64,000 nt of DNA from the NCBI GenBank assembly GCA_030686995.1, contig JARVZY010002390.1, forward strand, positions 1 to 64,000, read 5' to 3'. The position numbers and the translations under genes were made by a program. The DNA comes from Artemisia argyi. Lineage: Eukaryota; Streptophyta; Magnoliopsida; Asterales; Asteraceae. Each line of letters starts with the position of its first letter. Positions within the stretch are counted from its first letter, which is position 1. The notes under the pieces are model-generated. The model was not told the DNA's origin, ran no database searches, and was given only the letters and a program-made list of their open reading frames with translations. Of this stretch, positions 1 through 11,226 are shown piece after piece.

Positions 1-2066
1 GGTAAATATAGTATTTTTGTCGTAAAATAGCACTTTTCATTACTTGAAAATATGACCAAAATGGCCTCGCAAAACTAGTCGCAAAATATTGTACGTTAAG
101 TGTTAATGGTCAAGCTCGGCGTTTTTGAAAACCTTGTAACATTATCTAGGTGTTGTCTCATTTAACTTTTGATCGTACGCGCCTCGACGGTTAAAAAATA
201 TGGCTTTCAATGTCGTTACTTGGAAAATATAGTTATCAACACTTAACAAATTTTATTACCAAAAGCTGTCAATTTATTATAAGTTTTGTCGGGTTTCAAA
301 CACGTATATCTTGGTCGTTATGAACTCGTTTTCTACGTTCTTTATATCTCCGGAATCGTATTAATATATACTAATATATTTTCAGTAGTTCGGCTCCTAT
401 AGATTACGTCTAACGCCTCTTTTTGTCCGTCGAAAATCGTCCAACAGCACGTTATATTTTCAGAAAATTGTTTTCGTCGTTAAACTTGCAAAAATCATAT
501 CTCCTCCGTTATAAGCTCGTTTTAATCCGTTCTTTCGCCCACGGCTTCGTTTTTGAAAGTATTTTCTAAATCTTTTGTAAAAAATTACCCACCATCTACT
601 GATTTTCCCACGTTTTCAAAATATGGACAGTAGGTATATATATAGTTTCAAAAATCATTTCTAGGGTTCCACACTAGTTTCAACTTCAACCAAAATACTT
701 TCAATCACCATAAATCTAGTCTAATCTTACCATACACCTTCTTAGGGTGTCATGGGTTCCTAAACATCACCAATCTTGGTGGATCTCAAGAGATTACTAG
801 TGAAATTTATAGATCTAGTGTTAAAGATAGTTTATGTGCAAATTGGTATCTAAAACATAAGTAAGTTGCATTACCAACTAGTATATCTTGAAAATACATA
901 AACATATAAAGTAAATGAAAGTATGAAAGGATCATAAATATATCTTTGAAGCTTACTTGAAATATTGGAGTGATTTGATGAGAAAATGTATAATAACGTA
1001 GGGTTTTTACCACAAAACCCTAACTAGATCATAACTAGGACTTGATTAAACACTTGATTCTTGAAAAACTATGGATTCTCCTTTGTTGTTGTTCTTGGCT
1101 GATCCATATGGAGAAGAAAAGAGAGAAAAGAACTTTTCTAGTTGATTTTAAGTGTTGACTAAAAAATGAAGTATATGAAATATATAAAATGGGTTGGAAG
1201 ATATTTTGGATAAATGGTACAAGTATTAATGAAAGGCTAGTGTATATTTTCAAATGGTGTAAGATGATTGGATTGGAGGGTGGAGTGTATAAGTAAAGTC
1301 TTGACTTTAAGTGTAGGTTTAGTTAGATATTGTGTAGTTTAGGTATTATCGGGTACCGAGTTTGCTAGAAATAAAGTTTAACTGTATCAAATAAAATGTG
1401 ACGACGTTGTAAAAATTATAAAATTACATTCCTGATAAGAAACGGGTATAAAAATAATTGTCGGGTTGAAATATCGTGATTCGACGTAGTTTTTAGCGTA
1501 TACAGGAAAATATAGCAAATGGTTTCAAAACACCGGGTAAATTAATAATGTAAATTTTATATTATTATAATGAGTATGAAAATATATTAGGATCGTAGAC
1601 GGGAGCATCGGATACATATATTAATAGTAAAAACTGAGTGGTAACGTTAATTACAAATTAAGCATACGTAAATTGAAATAATGCATATCCGTGTAGGGCC
1701 TAAAGTGCTGATGATGTTACTGATGATATGTAGACTACTCTATTCTATATGACGTGTCCCTACTGATGATGCATGGATTCGCAGCTAACCCTAACTGGTT
1801 ACGCGAATTTGAATACCCGTAAAGTAGATTTACGAAATGATGAACGACAATCGTGAATAGTGATTTCCTTCAAGGAATGAATAGTGTCATATGAATAGTA
1901 AAATTTTTGAACGCTTCTCGGAATCTCAAACTAACTCCGGAAACGATGAATAGTAAAATGATGAATAGTGATTGGTGAATAGTAAATGAGGAATAGTAAC
2001 AGATGAATAGTAACTTCCGTGATGAATAATGAATTTTCGACGTTTGAAAAATGACCTGAAATTACG
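1..2066. other. AT-rich repeat-like stretch, possible LTR
   Basis: I see no coding region. The stretch has a TATA-like run near 630-650 and a phrase near 750-770 (a TTAGGGTG-CAT-type segment) resembling one inside the Tekay-like LTRs at 9600-9660. Its right edge reads TTGTGACA, the complement of a TGTCACAA LTR start. It may be a divergent gypsy LTR cut by the window start. I could not find a matching second copy or a target-site duplication, so this stays tentative. Confidence 0.3.
1853..2032. repeat. Cluster of short TGAATAGT repeats
   Basis: About nine copies of TGAATAGT or one-base variants lie within 180 bases, irregularly spaced and mostly followed by A-rich bases. They are all in the same orientation. 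No tandem unit of fixed length is visible, so this is a word cluster rather than a clean satellite. Confidence 0.6.
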
Positions 2067-3707
2067 AGTTGTGACATCTTGTTTCATGCGGTTCTGACAT
2101 GTGGGTGAGCCGCGGAAAATCGGATTTTGAGCCATTATGGGGGTTTCAAACGCAAGATGTCGTTGCTGATATTGTCACCATGGCAAATGTAGATTTTCGT
2201 CATTTCCCTTATGTTCTCTTCTCTTTGTATCTATTATCAGGCAATAAAAACACGTCGCTATGGCCCGTGCAAAATGGGTAGCGACTAGGGAGGGTGTGTT
2301 GGGATACTTGCAAACACTTCATTGTCCATTTGGTAAAAAAAAATAAAGAAAGAATACATCTGTACAATAATTATTTGACTTTTAGGATTATTGTTGCATT
2401 ACAAACACAATTTTTAAAACTTTCGACACTTGCTGTTTGTAGCTGTATTATCGATATGCAATCTAATAGCAAAGCCTTCTTAGTCCATTGTGGGATCGGC
2501 AGTGAATGCGCTACGGATACATGTTGCCATGTTGGTTTTTTGTTTTTACTAATAAGTTGATTGTACATAAGAAATAACTCAGAAATTATATTTTGTGACA
2601 CAATGAGAATTAGTAAGTGATTTTTGTATATGATATCTTTCTATATGGTTTAATATTTTTAGCGTGTAACTTAAAGTTAAAGTAAATCTTTTTTACGATT
2701 GTTTTTTTTTTATTGCAGTTTTTTTAGAAGGCGAATTTAGGATTGTCAATGGGTTTCTAAGATTTATGATTTTCAGTTTATTACCAAGTAATTGCATTCA
2801 GTGGTTAAGCTACAGGTAAGCCTTCTTATTGCTCGGAAAATAATGAAAAAACCACTACTGTGCAAATATACCGTTACAACTATAAATTTGACTTGATAGG
2901 TATAATTTTAAGACGAGTGTTTGCAAATGGGTGCCTAACATTCAACTACCAATCACCGTTGTTTTGAATGAGGCCATATAATGTAATTTTTAAATGGTTG
3001 ATTAGGTTCATAAGTAGCCCTGCTATTCAAATGGTCATATCACGGTTTCTTGATATTTTTTTTTTCTATAACAGGTTGGATAAGAGAGCTTCAATTTTGG
3101 ATTTGAGAGTGGAATGCCAAGATTTAGAGAAGTTCTTTATCATCTATCGTTTTGCTAAATTTCATGGAAGGGAATAAGAGGATGGCGAAGGTTCGTCATC
3201 TACGAATACACCAAAAGCTCACCCTCAGAAATATGTTACTGCAGTCCAGTTTGAGTAACGCTGTTAGTTTTAAAGTTTTTGTCAAAGTTGTAGTTGAAAG
3301 TCAAGGATACCACATCAGCACCAGCTTTTCAATATTTCTAAGGGGAGATTGTTTAGGATTGGGATTGTTAAGTAGGAGAAAGTTGTTGAAAATATACGTG
3401 TTCATGATTTGCGTACACATTTGCGTAAGGCTTTTCATCTGAGTGCTCTATTTTTTCAAGACTAAATGAAGAGACTACTCCAGTCTTCCCTAAAAAATAA
3501 CCGCCAATTACAACGCCCCGGCGGACCGGTGCCAAACTCGTTAGACAATATAGCAGGTAAAAATAAGATGAACCACAATTTGTGGCATATATCATTTTCC
3601 TTATTTGTACATGTCCGTCTTGTATCTATAACATCTATATTTTATGTCTGTGAGAAAATTTACACATAGATCATGTAAACAAAAAGAATGACAAAGCAAG
3701 AGACACT
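2067..3707. other. No recognisable gene
   Basis: Only short open frames occur here. One segment near 2719-2815 is exon-like: it follows TTGCAG, stays open for about 32 codons and ends ACAG before GTAAGCC. A second open segment follows ATAACAG near 3075. Neither product is recognisable to me, and I cannot link them to the features to the right. Confidence 0.25.
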
Positions 3708-3901
3708 CAGGGACGGAGTCAGGACTAAATATTACCGGGTGCACCAAAAAAAATAATAATAAAAAAAAAAAAAAAAAAAAAATCCATGGGGTGCATTTAA
3801 GATCTTTAGGAAAAAATCGGTTTTTTTTCAAAAATTAACACTACATTGAAAAAATTCATTGGGTGCCCGGACACCCGTGGAACCCCCTAGCTCCGTCCCT
3901 G
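3708..3901. mobile_element. hAT-type MITE (Tip100-like ends)
   Basis: A 194-bp insertion with 11-bp terminal inverted repeats, CAGGGACGGAG at the left and CTCCGTCCCTG at the right. The flanks carry an imperfect 8-bp duplication around GAGACAC. The interior is AT-rich, with an A run near 3750-3780 and no coding capacity. The termini match the CAGGGGCGGAG type of Tip100-like hAT elements, and the MITE inside the LINE at 34594-34758 has the same ends. Confidence 0.75.
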
Positions 3902-5426
3902 AGACACATAATTTGCAGAATTATATCTTTACCATGGTATTCTGCTAAGCAACATTTTTTATAGTATGAAAGGACCATTGAACTTCAAAATTCTGTTATA
4001 AACACTTATATAATTGTTCGTGAGGGTTATCAGATTGGGGTATATAGGTTTATTACCTTTTGTAGTTTTAGCATGTATTATATCACAGTTTACTGTGCGT
4101 TAAACAAAATTATCATGATTATTGTTTTATGATTGTTTGATATTGAAGTATTGCTTCTTTTCACACGCCAACAATAAAGCATATGTTCTCTAAAGCTCAT
4201 CACATTATTAATATAAAACACAAGAAATTACAACTTACATGTTAGTACTACTCTAGAAAAGAATAAAGACAATCGAAAGGGACATTACTACCCAACCGAT
4301 CAGACCAAAAAACAACATCTAAAGTATAAACAACAAACATGTACAAAGCTTTTCTTATGTTAAAAACAGTGTATAAAGAGAGTGCTAAAATTTTACCGGT
4401 GAGAGGTGTAATGACGAGGAGAGTTTTTGGGAGTGACAAACTCTTTCGAAGAAGGGTTGTAAGCTGAAGTCTCTCTACACGCCGTTTAAAAATAATATAA
4501 TTAGGGTTATGAGGAGATGATATTAAGGTTTACTCGTATTAGTATGTGAATATATATTTTACCTCGGTGGGCCCACCTCTCTTAGTCAAACATACGGGCA
4601 TAGTTGTTAAGATCCCAATCATCATCTTAATATTTTACGATACGATTAAGCAAAAACGATCCGGTTCTTATGTAGAATCTTAGCAAGCTTAAGACTTATA
4701 AGATCACGATCTTGACCACATGATCTTAAAATCAATTCTATCCGATCTTATTTTTTTTGAACCGCAAACTAAAACTACAAATTTATGAATTGTCTATATA
4801 TCTATTTTATATCTATACTATCTATAAAACAAAAATGGTAAAAGTGAAAAGTCAAGAAAGTAAAATGTTAAAAACATTAAAAAGGAAATGTTGAAACACT
4901 TAATTAAGAGCAATTTTCAAACCCGACGGGTTGACCTAGTTTAATTTGACCCGTTTTTCGACCCAACTCGTCGGGTTGACCGGGTTTTAATTGACTCATT
5001 TTTCGACCGAAACGTTTCAACTGATTGAACCACCCAAGTCGTGAAAACTTAAAATTAATTTAAGAAATTAATTTGTTCTTTTACTTAAATGGAAGACTGA
5101 AAACTAATTTAGAAAACTTAAAACTAACGTATCCCATTTTTTGAATATTGAAATTAGCTATTAAAATTTGTTCTTTTACTTAAAATCGTTGTATGTTACA
5201 ATAATTTACAGTTACATTTTGATTTTTTTACGTTGTATGAATAAATGTTATACAAAACAACTAACCAAAATATCACAATCATAATTATGTGTCGCGATAA
5301 AATCTCGTTGCTATCCACAAGTACTTATTTAGTATTTTATAATGTAAAAATATCATGTTAATTTTTTTAAACATTCCATTTTGATAATTTAGGATAACAT
5401 TTTAATAAAACATTCATATAATTTTA
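3902..5426. other. No recognisable gene
   Basis: AT-rich sequence. Around 4600-4760 there are repeated ATCTTA/GATC words. At 4812 a TCTATACTATC start preceded by A resembles a plant Helitron 5' end, treated as a candidate only. Around 4915-5010 the GACCCG/CGGGTT words typical of plant intergenic repeats occur. I see no gene. Confidence 0.3.
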
Positions 5427-5568
5427 GGGAGATGATTCGCACACTCCTAAAATTTATTGGGACACTCCACTGAGTGCAACAGACAGTTGTATATTAGATA
5501 TAACTTGCTTTAACTACTTGTAAAATGGAGTATCCCAATAAAATTTGGTAGTGTGCTAATCACCTCTC
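5427..5568. mobile_element. Mutator-type MITE
   Basis: A 142-bp element bounded by an exact 9-bp target duplication, ATAATTTTA, at 5418-5426 and 5569-5577. The ends form a long imperfect inverted repeat of about 42 bp: the left begins GGGAGATGATTCGCACACT, and the complement of the right begins GAGAGGTGATTAGCACACT. A 9-bp duplication with long inverted repeats is the Mutator-like pattern. No coding capacity, so it would be moved by a MULE transposase in trans. Confidence 0.85.
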
Positions 5569-6886
5569 ATAATTTTATGTTTTTGATGTTTTCGTTATTT
5601 GGGTACTCTTAAATAAGCCGCCCAATGCAATGCCCCGTTAATACAACATGGCTAGGTCTTCTAACTCGAGATAATCAAAACTTGAATCTTTGTCTAGATG
5701 CATTCAACTCTTTGTCTAGATTAATTGAATCTAGACAAGTATATATCTTTTACACTTTAGTCCTCCATATTACAAAGTTACAAACCAACTAGTACACGTC
5801 TCTATATATAATAAGACTACAAGTAGATAATTTTTATATGGAATCTTTTGTTGAGTTACACATAGATGAGTTGATGGTTAAAGTGATGAGGAAGTATGAG
5901 CATCCCAAGTGTATATGATGCTTATGTAACTTTAGGTTTTTGGCTATGCTCGAGGCTTAGCTCGCCAAGTCTATTTAATTTGGTTAGTTGGCAGGAAGCG
6001 ACTTTAATAAGAGCGCTATTGTTGAAAGGGGAGGGTTGAATAGGCGCGCTCATCACACTTTCTAGCAGACTTGCTGACGATCCTTCTGTCATGCATCCAA
6101 GAGGTAAAGTATTATAAATTCTTGTTTCACTTACTTTAGTATTTTTGTGCTTATAATTGTTGCATAGGACTTTCCTAGAACCATGGTTGACTATAGCAAC
6201 AGAACTATATGTAAACATTGGCACTACAGCTAGATGAATATGTTAAGACTTGGGATGTTTTAGGGTCAATTAGTAAGATAGGCGACACTAGTATTTATGT
6301 AATCAAAATATAAGTGTGCTAATAGTGACCTGGTGACATAGAGCCTAGAGGGACTGACCTGTTAATGTGGTCTTGTTATATCCAGATTTTCTTAAGGCGC
6401 TGGGCCTTAATAAAAGGACTTTAGCTTGGTCCTAAACCAGAACCAGGTGTAGGACCGTCGGGTCTGCCTGGAACCACGCTTTTAGGGCCACCCTAGGACC
6501 ACTCCTGGGATTTACCTGTTTTGCTCTTCTCTAATATCAATCGCATCTGTTGCAATACAGGTGATGACTATCATATGTACACACTGCCTGCGATCGCCAG
6601 GAAATGCAACCTTAGCCATAGAAGCAGGAGCAGGAGATCTTGCAATCCAATCAATGCAGAAGTTCCACTGAGGCATATCAGCTGCATAAAAACTCTTGTC
6701 TCATGATCCGTAATCTTGTTGCCAGGAATCCAGAAAACAGGTCAATTTTTCATTACGTATTAAAGGCATTGTTGATTATTTCCTATGGTTTTTAAAACAT
6801 GTCTTTATCGTTGCACAGGACTCTTTTGTTTGGTAATGTTATTGAGAAGATCATACGTAATGCCAAACCACAAAAGCTGCAAAGAG
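5569..6886. other. No recognisable gene; two exon-like remnants
   Basis: On the plus strand 5939-6104 reads as a protein-like segment (SPSLFNLVSWQEATLIRALL and, after one stop, SSRLADDPSVMHPR) ending at a GTAAAG donor-like site. On the minus strand about 6575-6690 reads ADMPQWNFCIDWIARSPAP. Their amino-acid composition looks coding, but I do not recognise either family. They may be exons of one decayed plant gene, or of two. Confidence 0.3.
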
Positions 6887-7342
6887 TCAGCTACCGCTGC
6901 TATTAGAGACTTGGGGCTTAATAATTACAACTCGTAGCCATGTTATCAGATCTTGCCCAAAAAGGAGATGTATTGGTTTTACTTGGAACAATGATGTGAT
7001 GTACAATTTTGTTATAGTAAGTTGTAGACAATGGCCTTGTTGAGCTGCATTGCATGTATAGGGAAAGCAACATGCGATGTTGAAGAATGCGCAACCTTGG
7101 CCCTGAGGAATACAATATTGTTGGGGATGACATCTTCCATAAAAAATACCATCGCAATAAAGCCCTTCACAACACCAATCAAGCGCCCCACACGACTGGT
7201 CACCATAAATGCAATTCCTACTCGGGGATGATTTCCGTGAAAGTGTCAATACCTTCCCATCTTCCAAAAGGAATTTTCCAATATGAGCTGGATTGGCTTG
7301 CACAAAGGGACGGTATAGGGAAAGGCACGATTTACTAGCCAT
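6887..7342 (-). CDS. Double-knottin (cystine-knot) protein, probably decayed or partial
   Basis: A 151-codon frame. The core carries two cystine-knot-like repeats: cysteines at residues 44, 51, 57, 58, 63, 71 and at 77, 84, 91, 92, 97, 105, i.e. C-x6-C-x5/6-CC-x4-C-x7-C twice. That spacing is typical of knottins, a fold used in plant protease inhibitors and antimicrobial peptides; the actual target cannot be told from sequence. No convincing signal peptide is encoded at the start, so an upstream exon may be missing. After residue 105 the sequence loses its Cys-rich character and may be read-through of an intron or 3' region. A second copy lies head-to-head at 7447-7711. All twelve core cysteines are intact here, unlike in the sister copy. 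Confidence 0.5.
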   Translation of the reverse strand: MASKSCLSLYRPFVQANPAHIGKFLLEDGKVLTLSRKSSPSRNCIYGDQSCGALDWCCEGLYCDGIFYGRCHPQQYCIPQGQGCAFFNIACCFPYTCNAAQQGHCLQLTITKLYITSLFQVKPIHLLFGQDLITWLRVVIIKPQVSNSSGS

Positions 7343-7349
7343 TTGAACT

Positions 7350-7412
7350 GGATTGGCCCCACACGGCTAGTCACCATGAATGCAATTCCTACTCGGGGAT
7401 GATTTTCGTGAA
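7350..7412 (-). pseudogene. Third, partial knottin copy
   Basis: A short segment repeating part of the minus-strand knottin gene (the stretch around 7190-7246, spanning the GTGTGGGGC and GGAATTGCATT words) in the same orientation, with several substitutions. It lies in the spacer between the two inverted copies and has no reading frame of its own. Confidence 0.5.
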
Positions 7413-7446
7413 AGGCCAATCTAGCTCAACAAGGCGATTGTCGGTG

Positions 7447-7711
7447 TTCAAATTGGAAAATTCCTTTTGGAAGATGGGAAGGTATTAACACTTTTACAAA
7501 AATCATCCCCAAGTAGGAATTGCATTTATGTTGACCACCCGTGTGGGGCGCTTAATTGGTGCTGTGAAGGGCTTTATTGCGATGGTATTTTTGATGGAAG
7601 ATGTCATCCCCAACAATATTTTATTCCTCAGGGCCAAGGTTGTGCCTTCTTCAGCAACACATGCTGCTTTCCCTATCCATGAAGTGCAACATCAACAAGG
7701 CCATTGTCATT
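7447..7711 (+). pseudogene. Double-knottin pseudogene, inverted copy
   Basis: Homologous to the coding core of the minus-strand copy (roughly 90% by eye over the best part) but on the opposite strand. The first knottin repeat keeps its six cysteines. In the second repeat the first Cys codon is TTT (Phe), the fifth is TGA (stop, from TGC), and one extra base follows, so the last Cys is out of frame. It cannot make a complete double knottin. Confidence 0.7.
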
Positions 7712-7807
7712 AAGTTTTAAATGATAATTATACGAATGTTGATTAGACAAATCATTCAATCAACAATTATATTATTATGGTTTAACCAACATATTTATAT
7801 CACGAAC

Positions 7808-7809
<2 letters not shown>

Positions 7810-7875
<66 letters not shown>
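7810..7875. repeat. (AT)n microsatellite
   Basis: About 66 bases of uninterrupted AT dinucleotides. The apparent ORF of repeated Ile-Tyr across it is an artefact. Confidence 0.95.
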
Positions 7876-7878
<3 letters not shown>

Positions 7879-8940
7879 CATTATGTATGAAGTATACATA
7901 TATAGCTTAAAGAAATAGAGTTATTATAAGATAGCGTGAAGAAGTTGAATGTTTGAGGTTCCCGTTGCCGAGGTTTATTGAAAAGAAAGGTATTAATTGT
8001 CGAATCATATCAATATAAAACTATGAACCATGGGGGCAAGTATGTTAATGATTAGCACCGATTAATAGCTTAGCATTAGGTGCGTGGTATCACACTATCA
8101 CAGCAAACATGAACTGATGAAAGTGAATGGTAATAGTCAAATGTATCCATACTTTTGTTACTTTTAAAGTTTCTTTAAAATAAAGTCCAACTTGTTTTGT
8201 ATGACCGGTGAATTTTTAGCATTCTATTTCTTTCAGTGAAATGTATACGTTCACAACTTTCATTTAGAATTAGAAAAAAATTATTTTCCGAAAAATTGAC
8301 ATACTACAGAAACAACATACAGTCGGTTCACAAATTCAATATAAAAGCAAATATAAAGGATCTGATTCAAGGGGTTCGACTTAATGTCATTGATGGCTCA
8401 AGTACACTCTCATGGCAAATCTGAGGTTTGTAAAGCATGAATCCTTGTTAGTCCGATTTCAGGGATCCACTCAGACCAATGAAAAACAAAACAAAAAGAA
8501 ACGAAAAAGACTTTACATGTTCTGATCCAATTAAATACCAAATGAGCTGTATAACTTGTGCAGCTAGTGCTTACATCTACGAACAGGTCTCTAGGTTGGA
8601 AACTAAAAATGCCCATGTATAAAAGGGAGGATATGAAATTTATGAGCCCTGGAAATAAGCATACAATTAGAGTCATATACTAACAATATCTTAAATAGCT
8701 GAACCAAAATAGGGTATAATCGAGTGAACCAGCATACCTCATTGGCGACAAAATGGTTCCCCTTCAGAAATATCTTAACATACACCTTCTTTTCTATCTC
8801 AAGTCTATCTGACACCTGCATCCGTCTGAAAGCGGTAAAAATCAATACCAATTTCCATAACATTTGTTGCGAACAGTAAACATTCCTTCTTAAAATAACT
8901 ACAATAGTTGTTATCAGTCATATTGATGAATGTCACTTGC
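7876..8940. other. Non-coding; 3' side of the dead CYP40-like gene
   Basis: No intact gene. On the minus strand this lies downstream of the CYP40-like exon ending at 8941. A TTTCAG acceptor-like site followed by an open 31-codon stretch (8744-8837, ending before GTATGC) could be a decayed last exon: it has a Lys/Glu-rich KKVY-like piece, but the frame does not fit CYP40 cleanly. The TPR exon expected between the two is not visible. Confidence 0.3.
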
Positions 8941-9024
8941 CTGACCTTGATGAAACAAAGCCTTTGCATTATTATCACCATCACGCAATGTAAATTCTAT
9001 GTCTATCAATGCTCCCTTTGCATC
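8941..9024 (-). pseudogene. CYP40-like: CYP40-like TPR exon, downstream half
   Basis: Encodes DAKGALIDIEFTLRDGDNNA and then KALFHQGQ, closely matching the first tetratricopeptide-repeat region of plant CYP40 (SQUINT-type cyclophilin, an Hsp90 co-chaperone). The upstream half of the same exon is at 32597-32622; a retrotransposon separates them and the 5 bases GCATC are duplicated at the break. The exon ends CAG followed by GCAAGT, a GC-type 5' splice site with otherwise ideal consensus. The frame is open through this exon. Confidence 0.85.
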
Positions 9025-10908
9025 TGTAACACCCAAAATTTTATATTTTAGTAAAATGTATATAGTATTCCAGAAACTTGGATTGACAAGAAGTTTTTGC
9101 TGTTGCACAGTAGATACGGCGTATTGACCTATGTTTCAGGAAACTAGTTTTAAAGAAAAGGGACTATCCGTGTAATGGTTCTCCCACCAGGGACTAATTC
9201 TGTCAATAGGTGAAAGTTAAATTAAAACACTTATATCTTTTAGATAACCTTAGGATTCATCAGAAGTTCCTGGACTCTTCTTTTCCCTCCTTCTGTATAA
9301 CGTCACACACACACTCTATCCATCAAAAAGCTAGGGTTTCAATTTAAGGTTAATTTTAAGCAAGGTTTAAGCAAGATATCACCTCACATAAGCTCATAAA
9401 CGTATATACTTGTGTTCCCACAAGTTAATTTGAGGTAAATCATATCTTGATCTTTAAATTGTTTTTTAGAGCTCCCTTTTTTGTGGTAAAGCTTAAAGAA
9501 TAAGTTTTTATGCCATTTGTGGGGTTCTAGTAGAATTTCACATGATTATGTGGAATTATGATTTTTAAGAAATCATCAAGAACACTAGTAATCGTGTATA
9601 AGATCTTGGTTATATTATAGGTACCTTGTTAGGGTGCCATAACATCAGTTTATGATGTTGATTTTCAGAAAGTGTGTATATGTCACACGTTAAGCCGCGG
9701 AACCAAACACCCGCTTATGGCTTAGTTCATTCTTAATGGTTGATTATGACAAGTTAAGCCATATTCTTAGTAATCCTTGTGTTAATTACAATTTACATGT
9801 TCATAAGTTATATGGTTAGCCGGTGACGTTTATGGGGAGCTCGCGATAGATTACAAGCTATATCAAGGTGAGTAACATATATTACATTAGAAACAGGACC
9901 TTTCTAGCCTGTTAGATATATCACCTACTCGTGTTACGAGTTTATATTAGTATAATTGTGTATTATGTGTTTTAATACCCTACGTGATATATCACATGTG
10001 AAATAGCTTAGACGGGTCAAAATAGCCCATATTGACCCATGTGGTCTCAGTAATATGTTTTTAGCATAACTATTGAATCATTGCTTAGTTTAACATCCTA
10101 TGTGGATGATACAAATAAAAGAGATGTTCCGAAAATGGAATTAGACATCCTACGTGATCACGCGTTCCAAAGTGGAACTTACATCCTATGTGGATGACAT
10201 GAGCCTTTAGATGGCTTACGTCTCAAAGTGAGACTTAGACATCCTATGTGGATGACCAGCATGCTTATATGACTCGTTAGTTCGCTTTAAGCGAAGTTTA
10301 GACATCCTTAGTAGGTGACCAGTATATTATGTTCATATTATGACCCAAAGTGGGTCTTAAACATCCTACGTGGATGACTCGTAAGAGCACATGAGACACT
10401 AAATACTTAATGCAATGTATAGACATCATTAATGGATGAATAGCGCATCATGTGATGCACCCCTAAGATCAGATAAGTCGTCCTAAGTGGACGACGAGAG
10501 CTTTAAAAGCTACTTAGAACCAAATAAGGATTCATGACGTTCTATGTATATGACTAGTACATATATGACAGTTATATCATTCATGTGTATGATTATGAAG
10601 CACGTAGCCTCGATTACAAGTGCTATTAAGCATCATGATCACCAAGTGGGGAAGTATTTAACGAAGCAACCTTCTAGCTTTATATCTTATATTTTCAGTT
10701 TATATGCGTTATCTCACTAAGCTTATTGCTTACGTTGCTTCGTTTATGTTTCTTATAGGTGAGATCGAGTTTAAGGCTAAGGGTCGCGGGTTAGCTATCG
10801 GTAGAGCTCATGGGTAATCGAGCTTATCCTAAACCCTCTCTAATACCAAGAAACGCCCTAGGTTGTTATATTTTGGGTAAAAAAAAAAAATCTAGTATGG
10901 GCGTTTCA
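9025..10908 (+). repeat. 5' LTR of the Tekay-like element
   Basis: 1884 bp, TG...CA ends. The segment near 10090-10500 is an array of short imperfect palindromes of the form CATCC-TAYGT-GGATG. Compared with the 3' LTR this copy lacks about 120 bp of that array, joined at a CGTG microhomology near 10155. Confidence 0.92.
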
Positions 10909-10911
10909 AGT

Positions 10912-10923
10912 TGGTATCAGAGC
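10912..10923 (+). promoter_or_regulatory. Primer binding site, tRNA-iMet type
   Basis: TGGTATCAGAGC lies three bases after the 5' LTR end. It is the standard complement of the 3' end of initiator tRNA-Met used by many plant gypsy and Copia elements. Confidence 0.93.
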
Positions 10924-11226
10924 TGTGGTTTAAGGGATTTAGGTATCCACCGTAGATGGATACTTAGACTTAAACCTAGGCTCTGGACGACCTGTAGAGT
11001 CACACATTCCGCATGTGCATATAATTTCAGTAATAGTGCAATATACGTTATCAACATGTTGAGCATGTATATTATTGTTCATGAATTCTGTATAATATGA
11101 TGACAGTGAAAACTTAGCTATATGATGAAATTCTTACGACGCCTGGCCAACGTGGTAATAATTGCATCACATAACGAGTGTTTACTGGCATCATGTCATA
11201 CTTAACGATTGAACATGTTGGTAGGA

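Noticed and set aside
8603..8863. Intact last exon of the CYP40-like gene
   Set aside because: Only a Lys/Glu-rich piece is suggestive; the frame does not match the expected TPR C-terminus and the preceding exon is missing.
10090..10500. CRISPR-like array
   Set aside because: Repeats are short, imperfect palindromes with variable spacing inside an LTR of a plant retrotransposon.
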